IMG/VR virus record: IMGVR_UViG_3300032334_000488
Span: 1-64,000 of that record
Direction: 5' to 3' (one strand)
Length of the DNA stretch: 64,000 nt
DNA from: a virus
Positions within the stretch are counted from its first letter, which is position 1, and every line of letters begins with the position of its first letter. The notes under the pieces were generated by a model that saw only the letters and a list, made by a program, of their open reading frames with translations, was not told the DNA's origin and did no database searches. Shown one piece after another: positions 47,433-56,664 of the stretch. The position numbers and the translations under genes were made by a program.

Positions 47433-50057
47433 TTGAGACCATTGCGTTTATTCGCAACACTATTTCTCACAACAGTTCTTTATTTATTAGGTCAATCAAC
47501 TTCGTATGCAGATGATGTCGTGCCACCTGCCCCAGAACAGGTGGTCGTTAGTCCTGCCCAAGCAGCGGTAAACACTGCACTGGCTACAGCAACGGTTGAG
47601 GTTGCTCAAGCAGTTGCTGCATCAGATACAGCCACAGCAACAGTAGCAACAGCAGTAACTGCAGTTACAACCGCAAACACAGAAGTTGCTCAAGCAAATA
47701 CCGCAGTAGCAACAGCAGTTGCAGCGGTTGCAGAGGTTGCAAACACCAGTTCGATTGCACCAACTGCAGCCACAGTAACACAAGACGTTACTACTGCAGT
47801 AGCAGCAGTAACCAATGCAGTCGCAGCAATACCTGCAAATGCAACAACAGCAACCTCAGAGGTTACAACTGCACAGACTACTGTTACAGAAGCAACAGCA
47901 ACAGTAGCCGCAGCAACAACAACTTTGGTTGAGGCTGTAGTTGCAGCATCTACACCTGCAGCAAGCGCTACACCAACACCCGAAGTAACAATTACCCAGG
48001 TTGCAACTCAAGTAGCAACAGAGGCGGCACAAGCAGCAACAGCAACAACTGCCGTACAGAATGCAGCAACTCAAATACAAGAAGCAAGCACTGCAGTAAC
48101 AGCCGCAACTACAGCCGTTGCAGCAGTTTCTCCAGCACGTACGGAAGCACAAACTCAGTTAACACAAGCCAACGTAGCAATTAACAACGCACAAGATGCA
48201 GTCAACGCACTAGCGGCAACTATTGGTGCTTCAACAAACGTGTTAGCAAACACTGATGATGCTGGCGTTCGTATGAACCTACCGTTTAATTTACGTATGG
48301 GTAATACTGTTTACAACAATGTCTACGTAGGATCTAACGCAACTATTACTTTTGGCGTTAACGAAGGCGGAAACTACTACTCAACACCTTCTGCACCATC
48401 TATTTCTATTGCAGGATATGACTGGACCACATGGAGTAATGGCTCTGGCGTTACTTACTCAACAACTACTAATACCCTTACTGTTGCTTGGGATGTGCGT
48501 CCATACCCTCAAATGACTGCAGATACACAGATGACTCAAATTCGTTTTAACGCCGATGTCAATCCAGCAGATGGGGCATGGGCAGCCGACGTAAGCGTTA
48601 CTGGCCCAATCCCAAACGGTGCTCGCTTTAACATTCGTCCAACTACTAACGGAACAATTATTCCAATTATTGACACAAACTCTGGTCCTGGATTTAACGG
48701 AACTATTAGCCAAGGTGCGCCATTTACACCAATTCCAGACCCAAGTACTGCTGCAGTTCAGTCTGCAATTGATACTGCAAATGCACAGATCGCAACTTTA
48801 AATGCTGCGATTACAAACGTGGTTGCTGCTAATACTGCAACTGCAACAGCAGCATCACGAATTGCCCCAGTAACCGCAGTATCTGCAAACACGGTTACAG
48901 CATTAAACACAGCCACTACAGACTTGACTACTAAAGTTGAGAACCTTGCAGTTGTTTCTACTGCAGTTGACAAGGTAGTAACAGCGCCAACAGTTATTGA
49001 ATCAGCACAAACAACTATTACTGCTATTCCTGCTCCCGCTCCAGAACCTGCGCCCACTCCTGCTCCCACACCACAACCACAGCCAGAGCCACAACCCCAG
49101 CCAACACCAGACCCAACACCATCCCCAGAACCAACACCTGAACCTCCTACTCCTGATCCAATTCCTGAACCACCTGTAAATCCTCCTGATACTGACACAG
49201 GTCCTGATATGCCTCCTCAACCTTCTGAAGAGCCTCCTGCACCTGCGGAGGAACCACCAGTACCTGTTGAGGAGCCACCAGCAACTGCTGAAGAACCACC
49301 TGCGACTGCTGAAGAACCGCCTGTAGCAATTCCTGATCCTGATGGTTCGATTGGTGAACCAGAAACTCCAGCCGAGCCACCAGTAGACCCAGCGCCTGAA
49401 CCTGAACCTGAGCCTGCTCCTGAACCTGCTCCTGCGCCAGAACCAGCGCCTGAACCAAAGCCTGAACCTGCTCCTGCACCTGAACCTCCTGCTCCTGCTC
49501 CTACACCAACTGTAGCAGAGGCTGTTAAAGATGCGATGGCAGATGGAAAACTTACAAACGCTGAGAAGGCTGTTGTTGCTGAGGCACTTATTGCTGCAGT
49601 TGCACCAGGTCAAGCAGTCAGTGCTGCAGACATAAAAGAAGCAGGACTTGAATACAAAGATCTTCCTCCAGCAACTCCTGTAGAGGTTCGCACCGATGAG
49701 AAGGGTAATGAAGTTATCATTACTGCAGAAGTTGCGGCACAAGTTGAATTGTTACAAGATCCAGGCGCATTATTATCAACAGCACTATCTGATCCAGGCG
49801 CAGCGTTAGCAGCCCTTGGAAGTATCGGTGCAGATATGTCACCAGAAGAACGTGAAGAAGCGACAAAGATGGTTGTTGCAACAGTGATTGCATCTGGCGC
49901 TGCGTTGAACGCAGTAGGTGCAGCAGCAGGAGCAGCAACTGGTGGTGCCACTGGAGGATCACGAAGTGGTGGCGGTGGTTCTGGTGGCGGTAGCGGTGGC
50001 GGTGGAGGCGGTTCTAGTGAGAGCAAAGCAATGAGACGAAGAAAGGAAGCAATATGA
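47433..50057 (+). CDS. large secreted Ala/Thr/Pro-rich surface protein
   Basis: 874 residues, TTG start with a GAGGGG ribosome binding site. Signal peptide (residues about 1-26, ending TSYA). Then: Ala/Thr/Val-rich helical stretches (28-265), a beta domain (about 275-425), a second Ala/Thr-rich region, a Pro/Glu-rich stretch of PEP repeats (about 535-690), a helical domain, a Gly-rich linker and a basic end. A long, flexible, exported protein of unknown role; adhesion or host-surface function is possible. Confidence 0.75.
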   Translation: MRPLRLFATLFLTTVLYLLGQSTSYADDVVPPAPEQVVVSPAQAAVNTALATATVEVAQAVAASDTATATVATAVTAVTTANTEVAQANTAVATAVAAVAEVANTSSIAPTAATVTQDVTTAVAAVTNAVAAIPANATTATSEVTTAQTTVTEATATVAAATTTLVEAVVAASTPAASATPTPEVTITQVATQVATEAAQAATATTAVQNAATQIQEASTAVTAATTAVAAVSPARTEAQTQLTQANVAINNAQDAVNALAATIGASTNVLANTDDAGVRMNLPFNLRMGNTVYNNVYVGSNATITFGVNEGGNYYSTPSAPSISIAGYDWTTWSNGSGVTYSTTTNTLTVAWDVRPYPQMTADTQMTQIRFNADVNPADGAWAADVSVTGPIPNGARFNIRPTTNGTIIPIIDTNSGPGFNGTISQGAPFTPIPDPSTAAVQSAIDTANAQIATLNAAITNVVAANTATATAASRIAPVTAVSANTVTALNTATTDLTTKVENLAVVSTAVDKVVTAPTVIESAQTTITAIPAPAPEPAPTPAPTPQPQPEPQPQPTPDPTPSPEPTPEPPTPDPIPEPPVNPPDTDTGPDMPPQPSEEPPAPAEEPPVPVEEPPATAEEPPATAEEPPVAIPDPDGSIGEPETPAEPPVDPAPEPEPEPAPEPAPAPEPAPEPKPEPAPAPEPPAPAPTPTVAEAVKDAMADGKLTNAEKAVVAEALIAAVAPGQAVSAADIKEAGLEYKDLPPATPVEVRTDEKGNEVIITAEVAAQVELLQDPGALLSTALSDPGAALAALGSIGADMSPEEREEATKMVVATVIASGAALNAVGAAAGAATGGATGGSRSGGGGSGGGSGGGGGGSSESKAMRRRKEAI

Positions 50058-50218
50058 GAATCCTAAAAGACATGGTTGACCAACTATGGACTCTCCTTGG
50101 AATGTTCATTGCATGGGTCGTACTCGACGGAAGTGCAAAGACTATCGTTGGATACGCCATTATTGGAACAATCTTTGCTTGGGTCATTACGTATCCCCTG
50201 CGTAATCGAGACGAATAA
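50054..50218 (+). CDS. 54-residue holin-like membrane protein
   Basis: Starts by overlapping the surface-protein stop. Two hydrophobic helices (LWTLLGMFIAWVVLD and TIVGYAIIGTIFAWVI). Candidate holin or antiholin. Confidence 0.55.
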   Translation: MRILKDMVDQLWTLLGMFIAWVVLDGSAKTIVGYAIIGTIFAWVITYPLRNRDE

Positions 50219-50254
50219 GGGATTATTAGGCGAGGGCACTTAGTAAGGAGAAAC

Positions 50255-50446
50255 ATGGATATCAACGTACTTAAGGCTGCAGGAGCAACTTGGCTTCGTG
50301 CATCTGTTGCTGCAGTAGCAGCACTCTACATGGCGGGCATCACAGACCCAAAGACATTGGCTAACGCTTTTGTTGCAGGTCTACTTGGACCAGCAGCAAA
50401 GTTTGTAAATCCAAAAGACCCATCATACGGTTTCGGCAAGAAGTAA
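50255..50446 (+). CDS. 63-residue membrane protein, holin-like
   Basis: AAGGAG ribosome binding site. Hydrophobic segment (WLRASVAAVAALYMAGIT) and Gly/Pro rich C-terminus (PKDPSYGFGKK), the type found in actinophage lysis cassettes. Confidence 0.55.
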   Translation: MDINVLKAAGATWLRASVAAVAALYMAGITDPKTLANAFVAGLLGPAAKFVNPKDPSYGFGKK

Positions 50447-50464
50447 TTTAAAGGAGAAGCACCA

Positions 50465-50845
50465 GTGACAAATACCTTTGCAACTATTGGCATTGTTGCT
50501 GGTGCTCTCATTAGCATCGGAGTGCTCTTGAGCCCATTGTACAAAAAACTAAAACGCTTTATGCAATGGATGGAACGATTCATGCGTGACTGGGAAGGCG
50601 AAGAAGCCTCACCAGGACGTGATCGAGTTCCAGGTGTAATGGAGCGCCTTAATAAGATGGATGGCGAACTCAGCCAGAATGGCGGCTACACAACAGTCAA
50701 AGACCGAGTAGATCGTCTCTATGAAAACCAGGCACGGGTGATTGAGACCCAAGAAAAGATGCTAGAAGCCTTTGTAGAGATGGGTGAGCGTCTTATTGCC
50801 ATTGAAAATTGTTTGACAGACACAAAGACTGAACCCCGTATTTAA
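50465..50845 (+). CDS. membrane-anchored coiled-coil protein
   Basis: 126 residues, GTG start. An N-terminal transmembrane helix (FATIGIVAGALISIGVLL) and a C-terminal coiled coil. Resembles DUF2746-type holin-like proteins; it forms a lysis group with its neighbours. Confidence 0.55.
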   Translation: MTNTFATIGIVAGALISIGVLLSPLYKKLKRFMQWMERFMRDWEGEEASPGRDRVPGVMERLNKMDGELSQNGGYTTVKDRVDRLYENQARVIETQEKMLEAFVEMGERLIAIENCLTDTKTEPRI

Positions 50846-50859
50846 GGGAAGATAGACCC

Positions 50860-51240
50860 ATGAATGAGATAAATCCTTTCCTATCTGTAAGCCGCATGAT
50901 CGGTGACCAGTACCGTAAGGGTGCTCGTCAAGCACGAGACATCAGCGTCCATCACGACCTTCAAACTGCACTAGCAACACATGCAGTTCAGTACGAGGCG
51001 GTAACTCGTCAAGCAGCACAACAGGCACGTTTGACTGAGCGCTCAGAAAAGAATCGCTCATCAAGAGCAACAGAGTTTTTTGGCATGGTTCATTCACACG
51101 CACAACCAGGAAAGCCAGTGTCAATTAAGCACGGAGACATTCACGCTAGTTACACACCTGCTGCTCCTGCAGTACCTGCTGCTCCTAAGCCAGGAAGAGT
51201 TCCTGTGAAGAAGAACAGGGGCGGAAAGAGCCCTCGCTAA
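50860..51240 (+). CDS. unknown, basic
   Basis: 126 residues, basic tail (VPVKKNRGGKSPR) and Ala/Gln-rich middle. One-base overlap with the next gene. Perhaps a virion or internal protein. Confidence 0.45.
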   Translation: MNEINPFLSVSRMIGDQYRKGARQARDISVHHDLQTALATHAVQYEAVTRQAAQQARLTERSEKNRSSRATEFFGMVHSHAQPGKPVSIKHGDIHASYTPAAPAVPAAPKPGRVPVKKNRGGKSPR

Positions 51241-51590
51241 TGGCTGGCCAACTTGACAAGGGCCACGACTCTTACAGCCACTTTAACGACGGAGTCAACA
51301 GTCGTGTAAATCCCATGACTGCAATCGATAAGAAGATTCTAAATTTTGCTGTTAAGATTGCAAACAACCCAGTAACAAAGACTCACGGTCAGATCCTCCG
51401 TAACTTCGGAATGTATCCTCCAGAGTTTTGGACAAGGGCTCAGAATCTTTCTGGTCATCCAGAAGTTCCTGAAGAACACAAACAAAAACTTGCTGAAATG
51501 TTTCCAGACCCATCACGTCCAGGACCTATGGGTGGCGGTGCTGATGTGAACACAGAGAGCAAAAAGTTTAGTCATGGATTGGAGTGGTAA
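51240..51590 (+). CDS. unknown protein
   Basis: 116 residues, mixed composition, Pro/Gly rich C-terminus. Coupled on both sides. No family recognised. Confidence 0.45.
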   Translation: MAGQLDKGHDSYSHFNDGVNSRVNPMTAIDKKILNFAVKIANNPVTKTHGQILRNFGMYPPEFWTRAQNLSGHPEVPEEHKQKLAEMFPDPSRPGPMGGGADVNTESKKFSHGLEW

Positions 51591-51841
51591 TGAAGTGTGT
51601 CAACTGCAGTAGACCAGCACTTTTTGAGTATCGCTTAACTGAAGAAACATCTATCTTTTATTGCGATAAAGATTTGCCAAAGTTCTTAGAAGAAAGAAAA
51701 AAGGCAGGTCTATTAACTCTTACTCAAGAGTACAAAGATTCGGCCAAGACAGCGTTAGAGGCTGTAACTTATGAGCCTTCTATTCCAGCATCGACAGATG
51801 AGGCTCCTAAGAAGAAGACCATTAAAAAGTCGGCAAAGTAA
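51590..51841 (+). CDS. zinc-finger small protein
   Basis: 83 residues, MKCVNCSRPA with another Cys (YCDKD): CxxC and C. ATG is within the previous TAATG. Function unknown. Confidence 0.5.
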   Translation: MKCVNCSRPALFEYRLTEETSIFYCDKDLPKFLEERKKAGLLTLTQEYKDSAKTALEAVTYEPSIPASTDEAPKKKTIKKSAK

Positions 51842-52078
51842 ATGAAGGTCATACGCAAGTTTGCGATACAAGGCCATGAAATTCCATCATCTGCTCACAG
51901 TCCTAGAGGACCATTTCCTCCAGAGGTTCTAGCAGGTCCTCAGATGGACCCTTCCGAATATCACTCTGATTCACTCCATGTAGGGTTAGATGACATCAGA
52001 TTCTTCAAATGCAAGGAATGCCACACAGTTCTAGAAACAAATGAACTTGAAGACCATGATTGCGATGATTTTAAGTAG
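51842..52078 (+). CDS. zinc-finger small protein
   Basis: 78 residues; CKEC, then H and C near the C-terminus. Starts one base after the previous stop. Function unknown. Confidence 0.5.
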   Translation: MKVIRKFAIQGHEIPSSAHSPRGPFPPEVLAGPQMDPSEYHSDSLHVGLDDIRFFKCKECHTVLETNELEDHDCDDFK

Positions 52079-52087
52079 ACTTGTCAT

Positions 52088-52125
52088 GCCTCTAAGCGCA
52101 TGAGGCTTTAACTTCTCTAGAGAAA
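52088..52125 (+). terminator. stem-loop and palindrome before the 52.1-kb gene
   Basis: GCCTC (52088-52092) and GAGGC (52102-52106), then the 12-bp palindrome TTCTCTAGAGAA (52113-52124). Weak terminator. Confidence 0.35.
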
Positions 52126-52136
52126 GCAGACTATTC

Positions 52137-52793
52137 ATGGCAACAAATAACAACGGTAATCTTCTAGATTCCGCAGGTGAGGTCGCTATTGACTTCGTAT
52201 GGGGTAACTTCCCTATTCAACCAAATGATGCTCGTCCAAACACAACAGCAGAGCGTCTAGATCCAGCATTAGATAGCCACATCATCGCTCTTTCAGGATG
52301 GAATGGCTACCCACAGTACACACCAGATACACCAGGAGAAGATGTAGCAGGTTCAACTGACTATATCCTTACTCCAAATGTTCTTGGTCTTACAACAGCA
52401 CTTGCACAAGATGCGTTGAAGGATGCGTCATTCGGAACAATCACTGTGAACACAGCAGCAACAAACGCTGCTAAGTCAATTACAGACGTTGACCGTGCTG
52501 AGGGCTCAACAACTGCTCGCATTACAGCAACAGGTGCAACTGCAGCATACCCAGTTGGTACAAAGATCACAGTCGCTTCAACAGGAACTGTTGATGGAAC
52601 TTGGACTGTAACTGCAAACGAAAGCACCGATAAGGTTTACTTTGTTACAAATGCAAGCACAGCATTGTCTACAGGAACTGGTTCAGTAATTGGTGTTCCA
52701 GGAACAATCAAGGCACAGTCAATTGCAGCAGCACAGAACAACATTGTTCCAGGTTCTGTAATTAACATTACACCTTGGGCAGCAGCATCCTAA
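52137..52793 (+). CDS. probable virion decoration or minor structural protein
   Basis: 218 residues, rich in Ala, Thr, Val, Asn and predicted beta (TITVNTAATNAAKSIT, TGTVDGTWTVTA), like Ig-type or PASTA-like virion domains. Located before the terminase. Assignment is by composition and location. Confidence 0.5.
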   Translation: MATNNNGNLLDSAGEVAIDFVWGNFPIQPNDARPNTTAERLDPALDSHIIALSGWNGYPQYTPDTPGEDVAGSTDYILTPNVLGLTTALAQDALKDASFGTITVNTAATNAAKSITDVDRAEGSTTARITATGATAAYPVGTKITVASTGTVDGTWTVTANESTDKVYFVTNASTALSTGTGSVIGVPGTIKAQSIAAAQNNIVPGSVINITPWAAAS

Positions 52794-52795
52794 TC

Positions 52796-52804
52796 TGATA
52801 GGAT
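52796..52804 (+). promoter_or_regulatory. extended -10 promoter TGATAGGAT, leaderless
   Basis: Ends six bases before ATG 52811 (AAAACA between). Same geometry as 42270 and 45448. Confidence 0.6.
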
Positions 52805-52810
52805 AAAACA

Positions 52811-53449
52811 ATGGTACGTCCAGTAGGCGGCAGGGCTGTAAGCGGTCAACGCACATCCCTGCCGTCTTCTGACGAACTGAACCTTGCTATTGGTAAACAA
52901 TTTGGTCCAAGACAAATAGCAGGTATTGAAAAGATTACAGGTCCTTCTTATGGCGGACTTCCAGCAGCAGCCTCTTATGGTGAGTTTGATGAGATCATCT
53001 CTGTAATAAATGCAAATGACACGTTGGAGTACTACGATCCAACTACAGGCAATAACTACAACAACCTTGCTCAACTAGAAGGATCTCAAGATGGAGAAGA
53101 TGAGACTCCAGCAGAATTGACTTTAGTTCCAACTTCAACCACTAACCCAGAACGTCCTCGTACCGTGGCCGCTGGTTACGACAAAATTGATAATAAAATT
53201 ACAGTTGTATTCCGTGATGGAACCTTCTACAACTACTACCAAGTAACCCCAACAGAATGGCAGGCGTTTAAAGCCCGTGTATCAAAGGGACGTTACATCT
53301 ACAGTTATTTAGACTCAAAGCCTCGTGGACCTGCCGATGTTGTTGGAATCTCTGCAACAGCACGCAAAGCATTTTATCGCCTTGCTCGTGGATCTCAGGT
53401 ACACTACAAAGGCAAACCACAAAAACTCCCTAAACCAAAGAAACCGTGA
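52811..53449 (+). CDS. KTSC-domain protein
   Basis: 212 residues. The C-terminal half, TVAAGYDKIDNKITVVFRDG then YYQVTPTEWQAF and SKGRYIYSYLD, matches the KTSC domain. The N-terminal part is Gly/Asp rich. First gene of the packaging transcript. Confidence 0.6.
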   Translation: MVRPVGGRAVSGQRTSLPSSDELNLAIGKQFGPRQIAGIEKITGPSYGGLPAAASYGEFDEIISVINANDTLEYYDPTTGNNYNNLAQLEGSQDGEDETPAELTLVPTSTTNPERPRTVAAGYDKIDNKITVVFRDGTFYNYYQVTPTEWQAFKARVSKGRYIYSYLDSKPRGPADVVGISATARKAFYRLARGSQVHYKGKPQKLPKPKKP

Positions 53450-53450
53450 T

Positions 53451-53852
53451 ATGCCTAAGGTACACAACATCGGATCAGTATTCGTTCAAGTAACTCGGTT
53501 CCCGTATGAGTGGGGAAACAAGGTTGTTGTACGTGGTTGGTCCCAAGAAATTGAAGAACCATTTAGAACTGCTAAACCGTTCATAGTACGTTTACCCAAG
53601 TACCATGGACTAGTCTTAGGCAAGTGGGGAGCCATGAAGGACGAAGAAGAAGCACTAAGCGGAGCACTAGCAAGACGGGAAGTTACATATGAGGATTTTA
53701 CGGAAGAAGCAGGTTGGACACCAGCCCCAGACTCGGATCGAGAAGCGAGTGTCGATGGTCTCTACTCCAGATTTGATCTCTTGGATGGAGCAAGCAATGT
53801 TTACAATCGGAAAGAGCATCTCGACATGGCAGAGGCACCAGAGCGAGGCTGA
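53451..53852 (+). CDS. unknown protein
   Basis: 133 residues from MPKVHNIG. Beta-rich N-terminus. Overlaps the 59-residue gene. In packaging operon; no family recognised. Confidence 0.5.
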   Translation: MPKVHNIGSVFVQVTRFPYEWGNKVVVRGWSQEIEEPFRTAKPFIVRLPKYHGLVLGKWGAMKDEEEALSGALARREVTYEDFTEEAGWTPAPDSDREASVDGLYSRFDLLDGASNVYNRKEHLDMAEAPERG

Positions 53853-53934
53853 TCTTGATGAGGTAGTCATGGGCGCTGAAGCCTTCTACGCTATTGCCAA
53901 AGAATTAAAGCGACGTTCACAGAGTTCACTATGA
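53755..53934 (+). CDS. 59-residue small protein upstream of terminase
   Basis: MVSTPDLISWMEQAMFTIGK... all-helical. Position immediately before the large terminase suggests a small-terminase-like role, but the fold is not verified. Overlaps terL by four bases. Confidence 0.45.
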   Translation: MVSTPDLISWMEQAMFTIGKSISTWQRHQSEADLDEVVMGAEAFYAIAKELKRRSQSSL

Positions 53935-55511
53935 CCTTTGATGATGAGAAGTTTGAAGAGATAAGTCCTGAGTTCTATCAACAGGATGAACAGACTGAGC
54001 CTGAAGCAATCGATGAGCAGTTAGATGAACTGTCTCAGCAGTTTGTTGACAAACTCGTTGATAAAATTATGGACTTCCTCAAGGTTCTTGTAGGACACGA
54101 TCTTCATCCTTACCAAAAGCCTCTAGCACGTCGCATTATTGAGTCCGTCATCATTAACGATGGCGAAGAAATTACAGCGTTAGCATCTCGTCAGTCAGGA
54201 AAGTCAGAGACTGTTGCTGACACAGTAGCCACACTCATGGTGTTACTTCCAAGATTGGCAAAGTTATACCCAGACTTACTTGGTAAGTTTAAAGATGGCT
54301 TATGGGTAGGGCTATTTGCTCCTACTGAAGGACAGGCAGAAACTTTATTTGGTAGAACAGTAACTAGACTTACCTCAGAGCGTGCAATAGAAATCCTTGG
54401 CGATCCAGAAATTGACGATCAAACAGCACGTGTGGGTGGAGTAACTCGTCAGATCAAGTTAAAGAAGTCTGGCTCTAGCATCATGATGATGACTGCAAAC
54501 CCTCGTGCAAAGATTGAGTCTAAGTCATTCCATTTGATCGTGATTGATGAGTGCCAAGAGGCTGATGACTTTGTAGTCTCTAAGTCAATCTCTCCGATGC
54601 TTGCGTACTACGCAGGAACAATGGTAAAGACTGGAACACCTACAACTAGTAAGAACAACTTCTATAAAGCAATCCAAATGAATCGACGTCGTCAAACGAC
54701 TCGTGGTAATCGTCAGAATCATTTCCAGTGGGACTGGAGAGATGTTGCAAAGTTTAATGACAATTACGAGAAGTTTATTAGAAAAGAGATGCTACGCATC
54801 GGTGAGGAATCAGATGAATTTCAAATGTCGTACAACTGCAAATGGCTTCTTGAGCGAGGCATGTTTGTTACTTCGAACATTATGGACGACTTGGGCGACA
54901 CTTCTCAGGAACTGGTTAAGGTATGGCATAAAACCCCAGTCGTTGTCGGCATCGACCCTGCTCGTAAAACTGACTCTACAGTCGTTACTGTGGTTTGGGT
55001 TGATTGGGATCGTCCTGATGAGTTTGGTTACTTTGATCATCGAGTCCTTAACTGGCTAGAGATGCAGGGAGACGATTGGGAAGAGCAGTATTTCCAAATC
55101 GTAAACTTCCTCAGTAACTATGACGTCCTCGCTATCGGCGTAGATGCCAACGGTGTAGGTGATGCGGTAGCGCAACGTCTCAAGTTACTTATCCCTAGAG
55201 CAGAAGTTATGTCCTTAACCTCCAGCCCTAGTGAGCAATCCAAACGATGGAAGCACCTGCAAGCCCTGATTCAAAGAAAAATGGTTTCATGGCCTGCTCA
55301 TGCAAAGACACGACGTCTAAGAACTTGGAAAAGGTTTTATCAGCAGATGGTTGATGCAGAAGTTTCGTTTAAAGGACCGAATTATTTGGTTGCTGCTCCT
55401 GATGAGTCTTATGCTCATGATGACTTTGTAGACAGTCTAGGAATAGCCTGCAGTCTTACCCAAGACCTAGTGATGCCTGAGGTCGTTGCTTCTAGCAATC
55501 CGTTTTTTTAA
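53931..55511 (+). CDS. terL: large terminase
   Basis: 526 residues. ATPase domain with Walker A ASRQSGKSET and Walker B LIVIDECQEADD. Nuclease domain with GIDPARKTDST and GVDANGVGDAV. Packages genomic DNA into proheads through the portal. Starts at 53931 inside the upstream gene's stop. Confidence 0.93.
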   Translation: MTFDDEKFEEISPEFYQQDEQTEPEAIDEQLDELSQQFVDKLVDKIMDFLKVLVGHDLHPYQKPLARRIIESVIINDGEEITALASRQSGKSETVADTVATLMVLLPRLAKLYPDLLGKFKDGLWVGLFAPTEGQAETLFGRTVTRLTSERAIEILGDPEIDDQTARVGGVTRQIKLKKSGSSIMMMTANPRAKIESKSFHLIVIDECQEADDFVVSKSISPMLAYYAGTMVKTGTPTTSKNNFYKAIQMNRRRQTTRGNRQNHFQWDWRDVAKFNDNYEKFIRKEMLRIGEESDEFQMSYNCKWLLERGMFVTSNIMDDLGDTSQELVKVWHKTPVVVGIDPARKTDSTVVTVVWVDWDRPDEFGYFDHRVLNWLEMQGDDWEEQYFQIVNFLSNYDVLAIGVDANGVGDAVAQRLKLLIPRAEVMSLTSSPSEQSKRWKHLQALIQRKMVSWPAHAKTRRLRTWKRFYQQMVDAEVSFKGPNYLVAAPDESYAHDDFVDSLGIACSLTQDLVMPEVVASSNPFF

Positions 55512-55535
55512 CTAACATGTGATACCATTATTGGT

Positions 55536-56123
55536 ATGAATAAAACAAGCAACTTGTGTGAAGTAAAAGAATGCGTAAAACAGGCCAAATCAGTAGGCCT
55601 ATGTTCTATGCACTACGCTAGAAAACGCCGTCATGGAACTGTGGGATTGGCTAAGGAACAGAGGGAAAAACCTAATCAAGTTTGTTCAGTTGTAGAGTGT
55701 GGAAAAAAGGCATATGGGAAGTCTTTATGCTCTAAACATTGGCAAAGACTTCGTGCAAAAGGTACTTTGGAGGATCCTCCATCCCCAAAAATTGGTTGTA
55801 AAATTTTGAAGTGTACGAGTAACCACTTTGCGAAAGATATGTGCGAAAAGCATTACATGAGGCAAAATTGGTTGATAAAAGCATACGGAATAACTATGGA
55901 TGACCTACTTGAGAAAATAAAGGTACAAGACAATAGATGCAGTATTTGTAAGAACGAGTTTGACCTAAGTGCCCCTCAGTTTATCCACGTGGACCACAGC
56001 CATTCTACTGGGAAAGTACGGGACATCCTATGTCACTACTGCAACACTGGGCTTGGGATGTTCAAGGAAAACTCAGACTTTTTAAAGTCAGCAATTAAGT
56101 ACCTAAAAAAGCACAGCAATTAG
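55536..56123 (+). CDS. Endonuclease VII-like HNH protein between terminase and next gene
   Basis: 195 residues with several zinc Cys pairs, then CSICKNEF, VDHSHSTGKVRD, CHYCNTGLGMFKENSDF. Related to the 37-38 kb pair. An extended -10 box (TGATACCAT) 7 bases before the ATG suggests a leaderless promoter. Its position between packaging genes fits a homing-type or packaging nuclease. Confidence 0.8.
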   Translation: MNKTSNLCEVKECVKQAKSVGLCSMHYARKRRHGTVGLAKEQREKPNQVCSVVECGKKAYGKSLCSKHWQRLRAKGTLEDPPSPKIGCKILKCTSNHFAKDMCEKHYMRQNWLIKAYGITMDDLLEKIKVQDNRCSICKNEFDLSAPQFIHVDHSHSTGKVRDILCHYCNTGLGMFKENSDFLKSAIKYLKKHSN

Positions 56124-56199
56124 CAACATCGACTCTTACAAAAGGTGGAAACTATGTACTAAGGAAAAGGCCTTTCCAATACATCCTTAAGGAGTAAAT

Positions 56200-56595
56200 A
56201 TGACAATCTCACCAGCACCTCGCTTTCCAGAGCGTGCACCTCAGATCTACGAAATGAAAGAGTCTGGCAACGCAACTCGTCGTGGACCACTACGTTTTGA
56301 AGAAGGAATCGCAACTGACACAGATGTGCCAAACGATTTCCAGACAGGAATGATGTCAGGTTCTGCAACAGCACCTGGCCGTCCAAACCGCAACGCACCA
56401 GTGTGGCAGAAGTCTGCTGCTGAAACTCTTTCAGAGCGTGCACATGTAGGATCAGCATCATGGGTAGAAGCACCAACATATCTTGGTGAGTTTGCACATG
56501 GAACAATGAACGATTACTCAGGTGCTCAGATTGAGACTGCAGTTCGTTCAGGTGGACGTACACAGCGTATGTCTCCAACAGTCGTAAACGACTAA
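56200..56595 (+). CDS. unknown structural-like protein
   Basis: 131 residues, Arg, Pro, Thr and Ala rich, little order, AAGGAG ribosome binding site. Between terminase and portal; probably virion-associated. Confidence 0.5.
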   Translation: MTISPAPRFPERAPQIYEMKESGNATRRGPLRFEEGIATDTDVPNDFQTGMMSGSATAPGRPNRNAPVWQKSAAETLSERAHVGSASWVEAPTYLGEFAHGTMNDYSGAQIETAVRSGGRTQRMSPTVVND

Positions 56596-56616
56596 TAGTT
56601 TAGTAAGCACGCCGAC

Positions 56617-56642
56617 CCACCCTTACACTAGTGTGAGGGTGG
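56617..56642 (+). terminator. 12-bp stem-loop
   Basis: CCACCCTTACAC (56617-56628) and GTGTGAGGGTGG (56631-56642), one G-U. No T run. Confidence 0.55.
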
Positions 56643-56664
56643 TTAGGCTATCCTTGGAGGAGAT

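Noticed and set aside
49002-49742. Long minus-strand frame opposite the Pro/Glu-rich gene
   Set aside because: Shadow of codon bias in a repetitive gene; Arg/Cys-rich sequence with no start context.
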